Origin: Microvirga puerhi
Lineage (GTDB): Bacteria > Pseudomonadota > Alphaproteobacteria > Rhizobiales > Beijerinckiaceae
Direction of reading: 5' to 3'
DNA length: 64,000 nt
NCBI RefSeq assembly: GCF_020089865.1
Contig: NZ_JAIRBM010000006.1
Coordinates: 62,001 to 126,000, forward strand
A program made the position numbers and the translations under genes. Below, piece after piece: positions 1 through 14,201 of the stretch; position 1 is the first letter of the stretch, and each line of letters opens with the position of its first letter. Below the pieces are notes generated by a model. It was given only the letters and a program-made list of their open reading frames with translations, had not been told where the DNA came from and did no database searches.

Positions 1-246
1 CTCTTCGGTGTCGTCGGCCGCCCGGTCGCCTCGCATGAGGGCTTCAACTATTCCGGCGCCCTGAAGGCCAAGGGCGGCAACTGGTCCTACGAAGAGATCG
101 ACAAGTTCATCACCAACCCGAAGAAGGACGTCCCCGGCACGCTGATGGCCTTTGCAGGCGTCGCGAAGGCGGAAGAACGAGCCGATATCCTGGCCTATCT
201 GCGGTCGCTCTCGGACAGCCCGGTCGCATTCCCGGCTGCCCAGTAA
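1..246 (+). CDS. Cytochrome c family protein, C-terminal part
   Basis: The reading frame is open from the left edge to TAA at 244-246 and gives 81 residues. They fit the C-terminal half of a class I c-type cytochrome of the small cytochrome c2 kind: a Gly/Tyr-rich stretch (NYSGALK), a helix with NPKK, and PGTLMAFAG, whose Met is the likely distal haem ligand, then a final helix ADILAYLRSL. The haem-binding CxxCH motif and any signal peptide lie outside the window. By family it would carry electrons in the periplasm. The partner enzyme cannot be told from this fragment. A good terminator follows at 273-300. Confidence 0.85.
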   Translation, partial: LFGVVGRPVASHEGFNYSGALKAKGGNWSYEEIDKFITNPKKDVPGTLMAFAGVAKAEERADILAYLRSLSDSPVAFPAAQ

Positions 247-272
247 GACCCGTCGCTATTATTTCCTTCACG

Positions 273-300
273 AAGCCGGGCGCGAGCCCGGCTTTTGTTT
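273..300 (+). terminator. Rho-independent terminator after cytochrome c gene
   Basis: AAGCCGGG (273-280), a six-base loop and CCCGGCTT (287-294) form a perfect 8-bp stem followed by TTGTTT. It lies 27 bases after the cytochrome stop codon and separates that gene from the yej-type operon. Confidence 0.8.
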
Positions 301-383
301 TGGGCTTGCGCCCTTGCACTCGTCCGATTCCGGACAAAAATGTACGAACGCGCAAAAAGACGCCTCACGTTCGGGAGTTGCTT

Positions 384-2221
<1,838 letters not shown>

Positions 2222-2225
<4 letters not shown>

Positions 2226-4096
2226 CGCGCCCGACCAGACGAACCGTGCTCGTCGGCGCCGCCGCGGCAGCGCTCGTCGCGTCCCGGTCCGGAACAGGCC
2301 TTGCACAGTCCGGCGAGATACCTGCCGGCACCGAAACCCATGGGCTTTCCAGCTTCGGCGACCTGAAATATCCGCCGGACTTCAAGCATTTCGATTATGT
2401 GAATCCCGACGCTCCCAAGGGCGGAACGCTGGCAATCCAGATCAAGCAAGGTGTCGGCAATCAGAACTTCGACACCTTCAACACCCTCAACGTCTATGTT
2501 CTGCGCGGAGACGGCGCAGCCGGGATGACGGGCACCTTCGACAGCCTCATGGCTGGGTCCGGCGACGAGCCCGATGCGCTCTATGGGCTGGTCGCACGCG
2601 CCGTTCGCGTCTCCGAGGACAAGCTGACCTACCGCTTCCTGCTGCGGCCGGAGGCCCGCTTCCATGACGGCTCGCGGTTAACCGCACAGGATGCCGCCTT
2701 CTCGTTCAACATCCTGAAGGAGAAGGGGCACCCGACATTCCGTCTGCTCCTGACGCAGATGGCGAGTGCCGAAGCGGAAAGCGACGACGTCCTGCGCGTT
2801 CAGCTTGCGCCGAAACGCAGCCGCGATCTGCATCTCGTGATCGCCGGCCTTCCGATCTTTTCGCAGGCCTATTGGAAGGACCGCGATTTCGAAGCCTCGA
2901 CTCTCGAACCACCGCTCGGCTCCGGAGCCTATAAGGTCGGCCATTTCGAACAGGGCCGCTTCATCGAGTTCGAACGCGTTCCCGATTACTGGGCGAAGGA
3001 CCTGCCCGTGAACGTGGGGCAGAACAATTTCGATCGCATCCGTTACGAATATTTCCGCGACCGGATCGTCGCCTTCGAGGCTTTCAAGAACGGCACCCTC
3101 AACTTCAACGAGGAATTCACGTCGCGGACCTGGGCCACAGGCTACGATTTTCCTGCCTTCCGCGAAGGACGCGTGAAGAAGGAGGAGATCCCGAACGACG
3201 CGCCGTCCCCGATCCAGGGCTGGTATTTCAACACGCGTCGCGACGCGTTCAAGGATCCGCGCATCCGCGAGGCGATCGGCCTCGCCTTCGATTTCGAATG
3301 GACGAATGCGAACATCATGTACGGCGCCTACGAGCGCCTGACGTCCTTTTTCGAAAACTCGGACATGAAGGCAAGCGGTCCGCCCTCTCCAGAGGAGATT
3401 GCGCTGCTCGAACCGTTCCGCGACAAGCTCACGCCAGCGGTGTTTGGCGAACCCTATACCCCGCCGGTCTCGGACGGATCGGGACAGGATCGCCGCCTGC
3501 TGCGCCGCGCCGACGAGCTGCTGCGCGAAGCCGGATGCAAGCGGGAGGGCGGCACCTTAAAGCTCCCGAACGGTCAGCCCTTCACCATCGAGTTCCTGGA
3601 TTTTCAAGCGGCTCTGCAGCCGCATACGCAACCGTTCCAGGCCAATTTGAAAAGACTCGGCATCAACGCTCAATCGCGCATCGTCGATGCAGCTCAATAT
3701 CAGCGCCGGATCGAGGTTTACGATTTCGACGTGGCGTCCCGAGCGCTCACTGGTTCGTCGACACCGGGCGACTCGTTGCGCGTCGTCTACGGTTCCGAAG
3801 CCGGTAAATCGCCCGGTTCGTACAACATCGCGGGCATCGACAATCCCGCTGTCGACGCTTTGGTCGACATCATCGGGTCCGCCAAGACGCGCCAGGAGCT
3901 CGTAACCGCCTGCCGCGCCCTCGACCGGGTCCTTCGCGCCGGCCAATACTGGGTGCCCATGTGGTTCAAGCCGAGCACCTGGGTCGCCTATTGGGACATG
4001 TTCTCGCGTCCGGCCACCAAGCCGCGGCTCAGCTCCGGCGCGCCAGGAACATGGTGGTACGACGCCGACAAGGCGCGGCGGATCGGGAGAGGCTAG
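2222..4096 (+). CDS. YejA/YepA-type ABC peptide-binding protein (second copy)
   Basis: A second solute-binding protein of the same family (624 residues) overlaps the first by ATGA and shares DLKYPPDFKHFDYVNPDAPKG and much of the downstream fold (for example VNVGQNNFD and the ATGYDFPA region). The N terminus MTRPTRRTVLVGAA looks like a twin-arginine signal followed by an Ala-rich hydrophobic stretch ending near GLAQS, so this copy may be exported folded by Tat, unlike the first. The two proteins are clearly paralogous but diverged, which suggests different ligands feeding one membrane channel. Translation is probably coupled to the first copy. Confidence 0.88.
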
Positions 4097-4098
4097 GC

Positions 4099-4515
4099 TT
4101 GCGTTCAGCCCCAAGCGTGACCTCAAGCGTGGCAGCGGTCGCCGGAGGATCGCGCTTGATCCTGCGCCTGGAGGGAGCGGCGCTTTTCCTCGTCGCAACA
4201 GTGGGATTTGACCTGACCGGCCTGTCGTGGTGGCTCTATGCGGTGCTCTTCCTCACCCCCGACATCAGCTTCCTCGGCTATCTCGCGGGGTCTAAGAAGG
4301 GGGCTATCCTCTACAATGCGCTTCATTCTACCATTGCGCCCGCCATTCTCGCGGGATGCTGGTTTTTTCTGAAAGATCCGCTTGTCGCAGGTTTGGCCGC
4401 AATCTGGGCGGCGCATATCGGATTCGACCGCATGTTAGGATATGGATTGAAATACGCATCCGGCTTCCAGGATACCCATCTCGGCCGCATCGGCCGGCAG
4501 CGTGACGGCGCCTGA
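4099..4515 (+). CDS. DUF4260 family small membrane protein
   Basis: The frame encodes 138 residues with two or three hydrophobic stretches ([34 protein letters not shown]) and the conserved ending [16 protein letters not shown] followed by FQDTHLG, which I recognise as the DUF4260 family. Function is unknown. TTG at 4099 is preferred because GGGAGAGG at 4085-4092 lies six bases upstream; GTG codons at 4117 and 4129 are alternatives. The gene sits between the binding proteins and yejB, and its TGA overlaps the yejB ATG by one base (TGATG), so it is co-translated with the transporter. Confidence 0.8.
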   Translation: MRSAPSVTSSVAAVAGGSRLILRLEGAALFLVATVGFDLTGLSWWLYAVLFLTPDISFLGYLAGSKKGAILYNALHSTIAPAILAGCWFFLKDPLVAGLAAIWAAHIGFDRMLGYGLKYASGFQDTHLGRIGRQRDGA

Positions 4516-5621
4516 TGTTCGCCTATATCGCCCGCCGTATCCTTCTCATGATTCCGACGCTGCTCGGCATCATGCTGATCTCCTTCGTCATCGTGCAGTT
4601 CGCACCCGGCGGCCCAGTCGAACGCGTCATCGCGCAGCTGCAGGGGCAAGATTCCGGTGCCACGTCGCGGATCTCCGGCGGTGGCGGCGATCTCTCGGGC
4701 GGGCAGAATACGACCGGCGGCGGAGGCGATACCAATTCGCGCTATCGCGGCGCGCAGGGACTCGATCCGCAATTCATCAAACAACTCGAAGTGCAGTTCG
4801 GCTTCGACAAGCCGGCGCCCGAACGCTTCGCCAAGATGCTGTGGGACTATGCACGCTTCGATTTCGGCAAGAGCTATTTCCGCGACATCTCCGTGCTGCA
4901 GCTTATCCGCGAGAAGCTGCCGGTTTCCGTGAGCCTCGGCCTGTGGATGACCTTGCTGTCCTATGCCATCTCGATCCCGCTCGGCATCCGCAAGGCGGTC
5001 AAGGACGGCTCGTCCTTCGACATCTGGACATCGGGCGTGGTGATTATCGGCTACGCGATTCCGGGCTTTCTTTTCGCAATCCTCCTGATCGTACTCTTCG
5101 CGGGCGGCTCGTTCTGGCAGATCTTCCCCTTGCGTGGCCTGACGTCGGAGAATTGGGATCAACTCCCTCTCTTCGGCAAGGTCGTCGATTATTTCTGGCA
5201 CATCACCCTGCCTATCATCGCCATGGCACTGGGCGCCTTCGCCACCTCGACGCTTCTGACGAAGAACTCCTTCCTCGACGAAATCCGCAAGCAATACGTC
5301 CTGACCGCCCGCATGAAGGGCCTGTCCGAGCATCAGGTCCTCTACGGCCACGTGTTTCGCAACGCGATGCTCATCGTCATCGCGGGATTTCCCGGCGCCT
5401 TCATCGGCGCGTTCTTTGCCGGAGCGCTGCTGATCGAGACGATCTTCTCCCTCGACGGCCTGGGACTCCTGTCCTTCGAGTCGATCGTCAATCGCGACTA
5501 TCCGGTGGTGTTCGCCAACCTCTACATCTTCTCGCTCGTCGGTCTTGCGGTGAATCTGATCTCCGACCTCACCTATACCTGGATCGATCCGCGCATCGAT
5601 TTCGAGACGCGGGAGGTGTGA
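4515..5621 (+). CDS. yejB: YejB-type ABC transporter permease
   Basis: An inner-membrane permease subunit (368 residues) of the binding-protein-dependent peptide transporter class. It begins [19 protein letters not shown], typical of DppB/YejB proteins, and carries the cytoplasmic EAA-type loop [21 protein letters not shown], which contacts the ATPase. A Gly-rich, probably periplasmic stretch (about residues 45-75) precedes [16 protein letters not shown] similar insertion is normal in YejB and helps place the gene in this branch rather than DppB or OppB. It is followed two bases later by yejE. Confidence 0.92.
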   Translation: MFAYIARRILLMIPTLLGIMLISFVIVQFAPGGPVERVIAQLQGQDSGATSRISGGGGDLSGGQNTTGGGGDTNSRYRGAQGLDPQFIKQLEVQFGFDKPAPERFAKMLWDYARFDFGKSYFRDISVLQLIREKLPVSVSLGLWMTLLSYAISIPLGIRKAVKDGSSFDIWTSGVVIIGYAIPGFLFAILLIVLFAGGSFWQIFPLRGLTSENWDQLPLFGKVVDYFWHITLPIIAMALGAFATSTLLTKNSFLDEIRKQYVLTARMKGLSEHQVLYGHVFRNAMLIVIAGFPGAFIGAFFAGALLIETIFSLDGLGLLSFESIVNRDYPVVFANLYIFSLVGLAVNLISDLTYTWIDPRIDFETREV

Positions 5622-5622
5622 G

Positions 5623-6785
5623 ATGAACGAGAACGTCCCCGTCGCGTCTCCTGCCGCCAATGCTCCGCTCGCGCCGCCGCTGCCGCGCGAAGGCTTCATC
5701 CGCCTGTCGCCGCTCAACCGCCGCCGCCTGCAGAACTTCAAGGCCAACCGGCGCGGCTACTGGTCGTTCTGGATCTTCATGGTCCTGTTCGTCCTGAGTC
5801 TGGGTGCCGAGTTCATCGCCAACGACAGGCCGCTTCTCGTCTCCTACAAGGGCGAACTGCTCACCCCCGTCTTCGTCGATTATCCGGAGGAGAAGTTCGG
5901 CGGCTTTCTGGCGCAGACCGACTACCGCGATCCTGTCATCGCCAAGGAGATTTCGGAAAACGGCTGGGCGATCTGGCCGCCAATTCATTTCTCCTACAAC
6001 ACGCACAATCTCGACCTGCCGGTTCCGGCGCCCGCGCCGCCGACCTGGATGCTCACCGATGCGCAGTGTCACTCCATCGCGGAGCGAAACGGCGGCACCG
6101 GATGCCGCGACATCGAGTGGAACTGGCTCGGCACCGACGATCAGGGCCGCGACGTGGTGGCGCGGCTGATCTACGGCTTCCGCATCTCCGTGCTGTTCGG
6201 CCTGATTCTCGCGGGCATCTCCTCGGTCGTCGGCGTGCTGGCCGGCGCCATTCAGGGTTATTTCGGCGGCTGGGTCGATCTGCTGTTCCAGCGCTTCATC
6301 GAGGTCTGGACCGCCATCCCGGCGCTCTACCTCCTCATCATCATTTCGGCGATCATCACGCCGAGCTTCTTCGTGCTGCTCGGCATCCTCCTGCTCTTCT
6401 CCTGGGTGTCGCTCGTCGGCGTCGTGCGTGCCGAGTTCCTGCGGGCGCGCAATTTCGAATATGTGCGCGCCGCGCGCGCGCTGGGCCTGTCGAACGTGAC
6501 GATCATGTTCAAGCATCTCTTGCCGAACGCGATGGTGGCGACGCTCACCTTCCTGCCGTTCATCCTCAACGGCTCGATCACCACTCTCACCTCGCTCGAT
6601 TTCCTCGGCTTCGGCCTGCCGCCGGGCTCGCCCTCCCTCGGCGAGATGCTCGCCCAGGGCAAGGCGAACCTGCAGGCTCCATGGCTCGGCCTGACAGGCT
6701 TCTTCGTGATCGCCCTGATGCTCAGTCTTCTCATCTTCGTCGGCGAAGCGGTGCGCGACGCGTTCGATCCACGAAAGACGTTCCA

Positions 6786-6789
<4 letters not shown>
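5623..6789 (+). CDS. yejE: YejE-type ABC transporter permease
   Basis: The second permease subunit (388 residues). The N terminus SPLNRRRLQNFKANRRGYWS, with one transmembrane helix, then a long extracytoplasmic region ending GTDDQGRDVVARLIYGFR, is the YejE/OppC pattern. The EAA loop is ARALGLSNVTIMFKHLLPNA. The periplasmic domain between the first and second helices, about 120 residues, is larger than in DppC, as is usual for YejE. It pairs with YejB to form the channel. The ATG of the ATPase gene overlaps its stop codon. Confidence 0.92.
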
Positions 6790-8414
<1,625 letters not shown>

Positions 8415-8419
8415 ACGCC

Positions 8420-9418
8420 ATGCCGTCACACAGCCACGCCGCCGGTCATTCGCATCACGATCATAGCCATGGGCATGGTCATAGGGTGAGCCACGGCCGC
8501 GCCTTCGTGATCGGCATCGTGCTCAATCTCGGCTTCGTGGCCATCGAAGCGATCTACGGCTTCCTCGCGGGCTCGATGGCGCTTCTGTCCGATGCCGGCC
8601 ATAACTTAAGCGACGTTTTGGGCCTCGCCATCGCCTGGGCCGCGGCGCTCCTTGCAAAACGCAGCCGGACGGAACGGTTTACCTACGGTTTGCGCTCCAG
8701 CTCCATCCTGGCCGCATTGTTCAATGCGCTCCTGCTGCTGGTCGCCACCGGCGGCATCGTTTGGGAATCGATCCAGCGCCTCATCCAGCCCGCTCCCGTC
8801 GCGGCCGGCACGGTCATCGTGGTCGCCGGCGTCGGCATCCTGGTGAATGGGTTCACGGCCTATCTCTTCATGAGCGGCAGCAAGAGCGACATCAATATCC
8901 GTGGCGCGTTCCTTCACATGGCAGCCGATGCGGCCGTGTCGCTCGGCGTCGTCGTCGCGGGCGCCATCATTCTCTGGACGGGGGCGACCTGGATCGACCC
9001 GCTCATCAGCTTGGTGATCGCTCTCGTCATCGTGTGGACGACCTGGGACCTGCTGCGCCAGTCGGTGACGCTCTCGCTGCAGGGCGTGCCGAGCGGGATA
9101 TCTCTGCCGGTTGTGCAGAAGGCCCTTGAGACGCTGCCGGGCGTCGCCCGCGTGCATCATCTGCATGTCTGGGCCATGAGCACGACGGAGACTGCGCTGA
9201 CGGTTCATCTGGTCATGCCGGGTGGGCATCCGGGCGATAGGTTCCTGGCGGAAACCCAAAGGGAGCTGAAGCAGCGCTTCGGCATCGGCCATGCGACCTT
9301 GCAGATCGAGATCAGGTCGACCGAGGGCCATCACGACGGTCCGGAATGTCCGCTCGACGCCTCCCCACCCGGCCCCGCCCAGGGGCATGATCACGCCCGC
9401 GGCGGCCATCGCCACTGA
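8420..9418 (+). CDS. CDF family divalent metal cation exporter
   Basis: A cation diffusion facilitator (332 residues) that exchanges Zn2+, Co2+ or Cd2+ for protons at the inner membrane. It has a His-rich N-terminal tail (HSHHDHSHGHGH), six predicted hydrophobic segments, the metal-site motifs HNLSD in helix 2 and HMAAD in helix 5, and a C-terminal cytoplasmic domain ending in another His-rich tail. ATG at 8420 is chosen. An in-frame GTG at 8411, inside a GTGA overlap with the ATPase gene, would add three residues. A link with peptide import is not obvious; read-through from the yej operon would co-express it. Zn is the most likely substrate by family (CzcD/ZitB). Confidence 0.9.
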   Translation: MPSHSHAAGHSHHDHSHGHGHRVSHGRAFVIGIVLNLGFVAIEAIYGFLAGSMALLSDAGHNLSDVLGLAIAWAAALLAKRSRTERFTYGLRSSSILAALFNALLLLVATGGIVWESIQRLIQPAPVAAGTVIVVAGVGILVNGFTAYLFMSGSKSDINIRGAFLHMAADAAVSLGVVVAGAIILWTGATWIDPLISLVIALVIVWTTWDLLRQSVTLSLQGVPSGISLPVVQKALETLPGVARVHHLHVWAMSTTETALTVHLVMPGGHPGDRFLAETQRELKQRFGIGHATLQIEIRSTEGHHDGPECPLDASPPGPAQGHDHARGGHRH

Positions 9419-9484
9419 AGCCATCGCATCTTTGGCCGATATGACGTATCACTCGTGATTCTCTCGCTCTGAAGGATCCCCACC

Positions 9485-10705
9485 ATGCCTCGTGCCCTTG
9501 TCATCGTGCTCGATTCCGTCGGCATCGGCGGTGCGGAAGATGCGCGCCTCTATGGCGACGAGGGCGCCGACACGGTCGGACATATCGCCGAAGCCTGCAC
9601 AGAGGGGCGCGGAGACCGCGCGGGCTTGCGCAAGGGTCCTCTTCACCTGCCGCATCTGAGCGCGCTGGGACTCGGCCTCGCCGCAGAGGCCTCGACCGGC
9701 CGGATGCACCCGCATCTTGCACCACAAGGTCCGGTGAAAGGCGCCTGGGGCTACGGCGTCGAGACGTCCAAAGGCAAGGACACCCCGTCGGGCCATTGGG
9801 AAATCGCCGGCGTTCCGGTCGATTTCGACTGGGGCTATTTCCCGAATACGGAGCCGTCCTTTCCGAAGGAGCTGACCGATGCGATCGTCGCAAAAGGCGG
9901 AATCCCGGGCATCCTCGGCAACAAGCATGCCTCCGGCACGGAGATCATCGACGAACTCGGCGCAGAGCACCTGAGAACCGGCAAGCCGATCTGCTACACC
10001 TCGGTCGACAGCGTGCTCCAGATCGCCGCGCATGAAGAAAACTTCGGTCTCGATCGCCTCTACGAATTGTGCGTGGTCGTACGAAAGCTCTGCGATCCCT
10101 ATCGCATCGGCCGCGTGATCGCCCGCCCCTTCGTCGGCACGCCGGAAACCGGTTTCAAACGCACCGGCAACCGCAAGGATTTCGCAACGCTGCCTCCCTC
10201 GGACACTATTCTCGATACTTTGACAAAGGCCGGTCGGACGGTCGTGACCGTCGGGAAGATCGGCGACATCTTCGCCCACCGCAACACCGGCGAGGAAATC
10301 AAGCCGCACGGCAACGATGCCTGCCTGACGGCGGCGATCGATGCGTTGAAATACGCGCCGGATGGCGGTTTCCTATTCGCCAACCTGGTGGATTTCGACA
10401 GCGAATTCGGCCACCGCCGCGACATTCCCGGCTATGCCGCGGCGCTTGAGGCGTTCGATCGCCGCATTCCGGAAATCGAGGGGGTCCTGCAGGCGGGCGA
10501 TCTCGTCGTCATCACTGCCGACCACGGCAACGATCCGTCCTGGAAAGGCACCGATCATACGCGCGAGCACACGCCGATCCTGTGCTTCGGACCGGGCGTG
10601 AAGGCAGGCCCGATCGGCCGGCGCGAGAGCTTCGCCGATATCGGCGCCACCGTTCTGACGCATCTGGGCGTGAGCCATCTCGGCAAGGGTGAGCCATGGA
10701 TCTGA
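9485..10705 (+). CDS. deoB: Phosphopentomutase
   Basis: DeoB (406 residues) interconverts ribose 1-phosphate and ribose 5-phosphate, and the deoxyribose equivalents, linking nucleoside phosphorolysis to the pentose phosphate pathway or DeoC. The alkaline-phosphatase-like fold is visible: metal site VLDSVGIGG at residues 8-16, the phospho-acceptor Thr in [11 protein letters not shown] (about 97-107) and the metal-binding ADHGNDPSW near residue 345. AAGGA lies eight bases before the ATG. It is separated from the rest of the deo set (18.8-21.7 kb, opposite strand) but belongs to the same pathway. Confidence 0.95.
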   Translation: MPRALVIVLDSVGIGGAEDARLYGDEGADTVGHIAEACTEGRGDRAGLRKGPLHLPHLSALGLGLAAEASTGRMHPHLAPQGPVKGAWGYGVETSKGKDTPSGHWEIAGVPVDFDWGYFPNTEPSFPKELTDAIVAKGGIPGILGNKHASGTEIIDELGAEHLRTGKPICYTSVDSVLQIAAHEENFGLDRLYELCVVVRKLCDPYRIGRVIARPFVGTPETGFKRTGNRKDFATLPPSDTILDTLTKAGRTVVTVGKIGDIFAHRNTGEEIKPHGNDACLTAAIDALKYAPDGGFLFANLVDFDSEFGHRRDIPGYAAALEAFDRRIPEIEGVLQAGDLVVITADHGNDPSWKGTDHTREHTPILCFGPGVKAGPIGRRESFADIGATVLTHLGVSHLGKGEPWI

Positions 10706-10848
10706 CGAAACGGCGCGTCTGACGCAGCGTCATTTACGGGCATTGACGCCTTCGTAACTTTGGATCAGTCTTCCATAGATCGTAAGGAAGCTCTCCGAGC
10801 GATCCGAAGATCCTTGGGGCGCCTTCCTGTTCTCGCGTGGAAGGTCAT

Positions 10849-12111
10849 ATGAACTCGCCCAACCGTTCGACCCATATCCGGCTGACATCCCATCCCGAGC
10901 CCAACGCGGCCACCTTGCGACGACCGATCCGGTGGGGCGCTGCCGATCCGCGCGAGCGAGGTCCCATTATCGGGTCCGTCACCAATCCCGCGGACCGCAA
11001 CGTGATCGGCGCCCACGGCGGGTCCTATTCGCTCTATCGTGCCCTTGCGATCTCCGCCCGGGCGCTCAATCCTCTCGCCCGCCCGGACCTGCACAACACC
11101 CATCCGACCGCCGTGATCGGGCCGCATCCGCAATGGTCGGAGCCCGGCAAGATCGTCTCGCTCGATCCCTGGGGCCACATGGTGGGGCAGGTCTTCCAGG
11201 ACGAGATCGCCAGCGGCGTCGACATCCGGCCGACCATCGCCATCACCAAGGCGCGGCTCAACATGCCGGAGATCCTTTCCGCCATGGGCTCGAAGCGCCT
11301 CAAGGCCGATGGGGGTGTCCTGCATGCCTCCGGCGACATTTCCGTCACGAAGATCGCCGTCGATCCCGTCTGGTATCTGCCGGGTGTAGCGGCCCGCTTC
11401 GGATGCTCCGAAGGCGAGCTCCGGCGCACGCTGTTCGAGCAGACGGGCGGCATGTTCCCGGAACTGGTGACGCGCCCCGACATGAGCGTGTTCCTGCCGC
11501 CGATCGGCAACATCACCGTCTATGTGATCGGCGACGTGAGTGGCCTCGGCGACCCGAAGCGCCGGATCGCCTGCCGGGTGCATGACGAATGCAACGGGTC
11601 GGACGTGTTCGGCTCCGACATCTGCACTTGCCGGCCTTATCTCGTCCACGGCATCGAGGAATGCGTGCGCGAGGCGCAGAGTGGCGGTGTCGGCGTCATC
11701 GCCTATAACCGCAAGGAAGGCCGCGCACTGGGCGAGGTCACGAAGTTCCTGGTCTACAATGCGCGCAAGCGTCAGGAAGGCGGCGACTCGGCCGCGACCT
11801 ATTTCGAGCGCACGGAATGCGTCGCAGGCGTTCAAGATGCGCGCTTCCAGCAGCTCATGCCCGATGTCCTGCACTGGCTCGGCATCCGCCGCATCGACCG
11901 GCTGATGTCCATGTCGAACATGAAGTACGACGCCATCACGGGCTCGGGAATCGAGGTCGTGGAACGCGTTCCCATTCCGCCGGAACTCGTCCCGCCCGAT
12001 GCCCAGGTGGAGCTGGAAGCCAAGAAGGCCGCAGGCTATTACACCCCCGACGGTGCTCCCGAGGCTTCCGCACTCGGACAGGTCAAGGGCCGCGATCTCG
12101 AACGCTTCTGA
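10849..12111 (+). CDS. GTP cyclohydrolase II-like protein, URC1 type
   Basis: This 420-residue protein has a GTP cyclohydrolase II domain with the zinc ligands preserved: HDECNGSDVFGSDICTC gives Cys248, Cys259 and Cys261, followed by an N-R-K-E-G-R catalytic stretch. It is about twice the length of RibA and has a long N-terminal extension, as in the URC1 protein of the yeast uracil catabolism pathway. With URC4 and a uracil phosphoribosyltransferase immediately downstream, its substrate is more likely a uracil nucleotide (opening of the UMP ring) than GTP. ATG at 10849 is chosen because GGAAGG at 10839-10844 lies four bases upstream. Confidence 0.88.
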   Translation: MNSPNRSTHIRLTSHPEPNAATLRRPIRWGAADPRERGPIIGSVTNPADRNVIGAHGGSYSLYRALAISARALNPLARPDLHNTHPTAVIGPHPQWSEPGKIVSLDPWGHMVGQVFQDEIASGVDIRPTIAITKARLNMPEILSAMGSKRLKADGGVLHASGDISVTKIAVDPVWYLPGVAARFGCSEGELRRTLFEQTGGMFPELVTRPDMSVFLPPIGNITVYVIGDVSGLGDPKRRIACRVHDECNGSDVFGSDICTCRPYLVHGIEECVREAQSGGVGVIAYNRKEGRALGEVTKFLVYNARKRQEGGDSAATYFERTECVAGVQDARFQQLMPDVLHWLGIRRIDRLMSMSNMKYDAITGSGIEVVERVPIPPELVPPDAQVELEAKKAAGYYTPDGAPEASALGQVKGRDLERF

Positions 12112-12233
12112 GCGCATCGTACGATGATGACCCGCCCAAGGTCTTAACCTTCTCCTCAAACGGACCGGCGATCTGCCATCGCCGGTTCCCGACTTGTGCT
12201 ATCGCTCTCGAATTGAGAGCAATGGAGCCTCGC

Positions 12234-13490
12234 GTGACGGATCAGCCGCCTTTGTCCCCTGAAACGGAAGCCGCCCGAAGCCTCCTGCATGCATCCGCGG
12301 TGCGCGCGCGTTCGCATCAGATTCTGGATCACGGGCTCGCCGGCAGGCTGCAGCATTTCAGCGTCGATCTCGGCCGGCTCGATGCCTGTGCCGCCGAAGT
12401 GGTGGCGACCATTCGTGACGCCTACCCATCCCTGGACATTCCGTTTCATGCCCGCTGGCGGCACTTCTCCGCAGGAGGCTACGAGCGCTGGGGCGCCGTA
12501 ATGCAGGGCGCACCCTGGACCGATGCGGGGCAAATGACCCGCGCCGCCTTCGATCTCGCCATCGTATCCGTGCTCCTGGACGCAGGCGCCGGGCCGCAAT
12601 GGCGCTACGACGAGGGCCGCACGGGAGAAGTCTTCTCACGCTCGGAAGGGCTTGCGGTCGCGAGCTTCGACATGTTCGTGAGCGGCATCTTCTCGAGCAG
12701 AGCGGAGGATCCGTTCCGTGTCGATGCGGACGTACTTCTCGCGCTGACGACTGAGGACCTCGCAAACGGCTTCCAGGTGAGTGCCGGCAATCCGCTGGTC
12801 GGCGTCGAAGGGCGCGCCGCTCTTCTCAACCGACTCGGCAGAACCGTTGCCACCAATCCGGACATTTTCGGCCAGCATGACGATCCCCGGCCGGGCGGTC
12901 TCTTCGATGTCATCGCCGGGACCGCGGACCATGAAGGGCGGATCAAGGCCACCGCCATTCTCGATACGCTTTTGACCTATCTCGGTCCGATCTGGCCCGG
13001 ACGCATCACGCTTGGCGGCATCGATCTCGGCGACACATGGCGCCATCCGATGGTGGAGGCCGACGACGCCACGAAGGGTCTGATCCCGTTCCACAAGCTT
13101 TCCCAGTGGCTGAGCTATTCGCTGATCGAGCCGCTCGAATGGGCCGGCTTCTCGGTGGTCGAGATCGACGGCCTCACCGGCCTGCCGGAATACCGCAACG
13201 GTGGCCTCTTCCTCGATTCTGGCGTACTCGCGCTGAAGAATCCCGAGGATGCGTCGCGCCCGCATACGGTGGACTCGACCCTGGTGGTGGAATGGCGTGC
13301 CCTGACCGTGGCGCTTCTCGACCGGATTGCCGATCCCATCCGTCGGACGCTAGGGTTGAAGGCAGAAGATTTCCCGCTCGCCAAGGTTCTCGAAGGCGGC
13401 ACCTGGGCGACGGGACGCAGATTGGCTAAGGAGCGGCGCGGCGACGGTTCGCCCCCTCTGACCATCATCAGCGACGGAACGGTGTTTTAG
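12234..13490 (+). CDS. URC4/urg3 family protein (DUF1688)
   Basis: The 418-residue product matches the DUF1688 / URC4 (urg3) family: HYxxGGYERW-like FSAGGYERWGAV, QWRYDEGRTGE, SEGLAVASFDMF, HPRGGLFD-like DDPRPGGLFDVI and the ending LEGGTWATGR. In yeast, URC4 is needed for uracil use as nitrogen source and is thought to act after ring opening; the exact reaction is not settled. GTG at 12234 is chosen because GGAG at 12224-12227 is six bases upstream. ATG at 12222 is the alternative and would add four residues. Its TAG is directly followed by the upp ATG, so the three genes form one translational unit. Confidence 0.88.
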   Translation: MTDQPPLSPETEAARSLLHASAVRARSHQILDHGLAGRLQHFSVDLGRLDACAAEVVATIRDAYPSLDIPFHARWRHFSAGGYERWGAVMQGAPWTDAGQMTRAAFDLAIVSVLLDAGAGPQWRYDEGRTGEVFSRSEGLAVASFDMFVSGIFSSRAEDPFRVDADVLLALTTEDLANGFQVSAGNPLVGVEGRAALLNRLGRTVATNPDIFGQHDDPRPGGLFDVIAGTADHEGRIKATAILDTLLTYLGPIWPGRITLGGIDLGDTWRHPMVEADDATKGLIPFHKLSQWLSYSLIEPLEWAGFSVVEIDGLTGLPEYRNGGLFLDSGVLALKNPEDASRPHTVDSTLVVEWRALTVALLDRIADPIRRTLGLKAEDFPLAKVLEGGTWATGRRLAKERRGDGSPPLTIISDGTVF

Positions 13491-14156
13491 ATGAATCAGC
13501 ACAAGACGATAAAGGGCGTACACAGCATGCAGGGCGTCACCGTGGTCGATCACCCGCTCGTCCAGCACAAGCTGACGCTCATGCGCGACAAGGAGCGCTC
13601 GACGAAGGGATTTCGCCAGCTCCTCAATGAGATCGGCATGCTCCTCTGCTACGAGGTGACCCGCGATCTTCCCATGGAGCGCATCCAGATCGAGACGCCG
13701 CTGACGACGATGGACGGCGCTCAGATCGCTGGCAAAAAGCTTGTCTTCGCGCCCATTCTGCGTGCCGGCGTCGGCTTTCTCGACGGCATGCTGACCCTCG
13801 TCCCTGCGGCGCGCGTGGCGCATATCGGCCTCTACCGCGATCCGGAATCGCTTCAGGCCGTCGAATATTATTTCAAGGCGCCGTCGGATCTCGCGGATCG
13901 CATGGTCCTCGTGCTCGATCCCATGCTGGCAACCGCCAACTCGGCCGTCGCGGCGATCGACCGCCTGAAGGAGCGCGGCGCGAAGGATCTGCGCTTCGTC
14001 TGCCTGCTGGCCGCGCCCGAAGGCATCGAGAAGCTGCGCGGCGCGCATCCAGACGTCCATATCTGGACGGCCGCCATCGACGATCACCTGAACGATCACG
14101 GCTACATCGTTCCGGGCCTCGGCGATGCGGGCGACCGGATGTACGGAACACGCTGA
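13491..14156 (+). CDS. upp: Uracil phosphoribosyltransferase
   Basis: UPRT (up to 221 residues) makes UMP from uracil and PRPP. Family motifs present are [22 protein letters not shown]-like [16 protein letters not shown], the PRPP loop [12 protein letters not shown] (about 141-152) and the C-terminal uracil-binding [17 protein letters not shown]. The usual family start would be Met13 (ATG at 13527, MQGVTVVDH). The first ATG directly abutting the URC4 stop at 13491 is given here and adds 12 residues. In this context UMP is probably the entry substrate of the URC pathway as well as a salvage product. Confidence 0.94.
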   Translation: MNQHKTIKGVHSMQGVTVVDHPLVQHKLTLMRDKERSTKGFRQLLNEIGMLLCYEVTRDLPMERIQIETPLTTMDGAQIAGKKLVFAPILRAGVGFLDGMLTLVPAARVAHIGLYRDPESLQAVEYYFKAPSDLADRMVLVLDPMLATANSAVAAIDRLKERGAKDLRFVCLLAAPEGIEKLRGAHPDVHIWTAAIDDHLNDHGYIVPGLGDAGDRMYGTR

Positions 14157-14201
14157 GCATCGAACCGACCCAACAACGCCTTCCACCAACGGACATTCGC
14201 T

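Noticed and set aside
4600..4760. Gly-rich stretch in YejB as a possible insertion or repeat expansion
   Set aside because: YejB proteins normally carry a Gly/Ser-rich loop before SRYRGxxGLDP, so this is a family feature.
4323..5747. Long open frame of 474 codons on the minus strand opposite yejB
   Set aside because: It lies wholly against clear transporter genes, has highly charged low-complexity translation and no recognisable domain. It is a by-product of high G+C content.
10706..10740. TGACGCAGCGTCA followed by TTTA as a deoB terminator
   Set aside because: The loop would be only one to three bases and the T-run is short; too weak to call.
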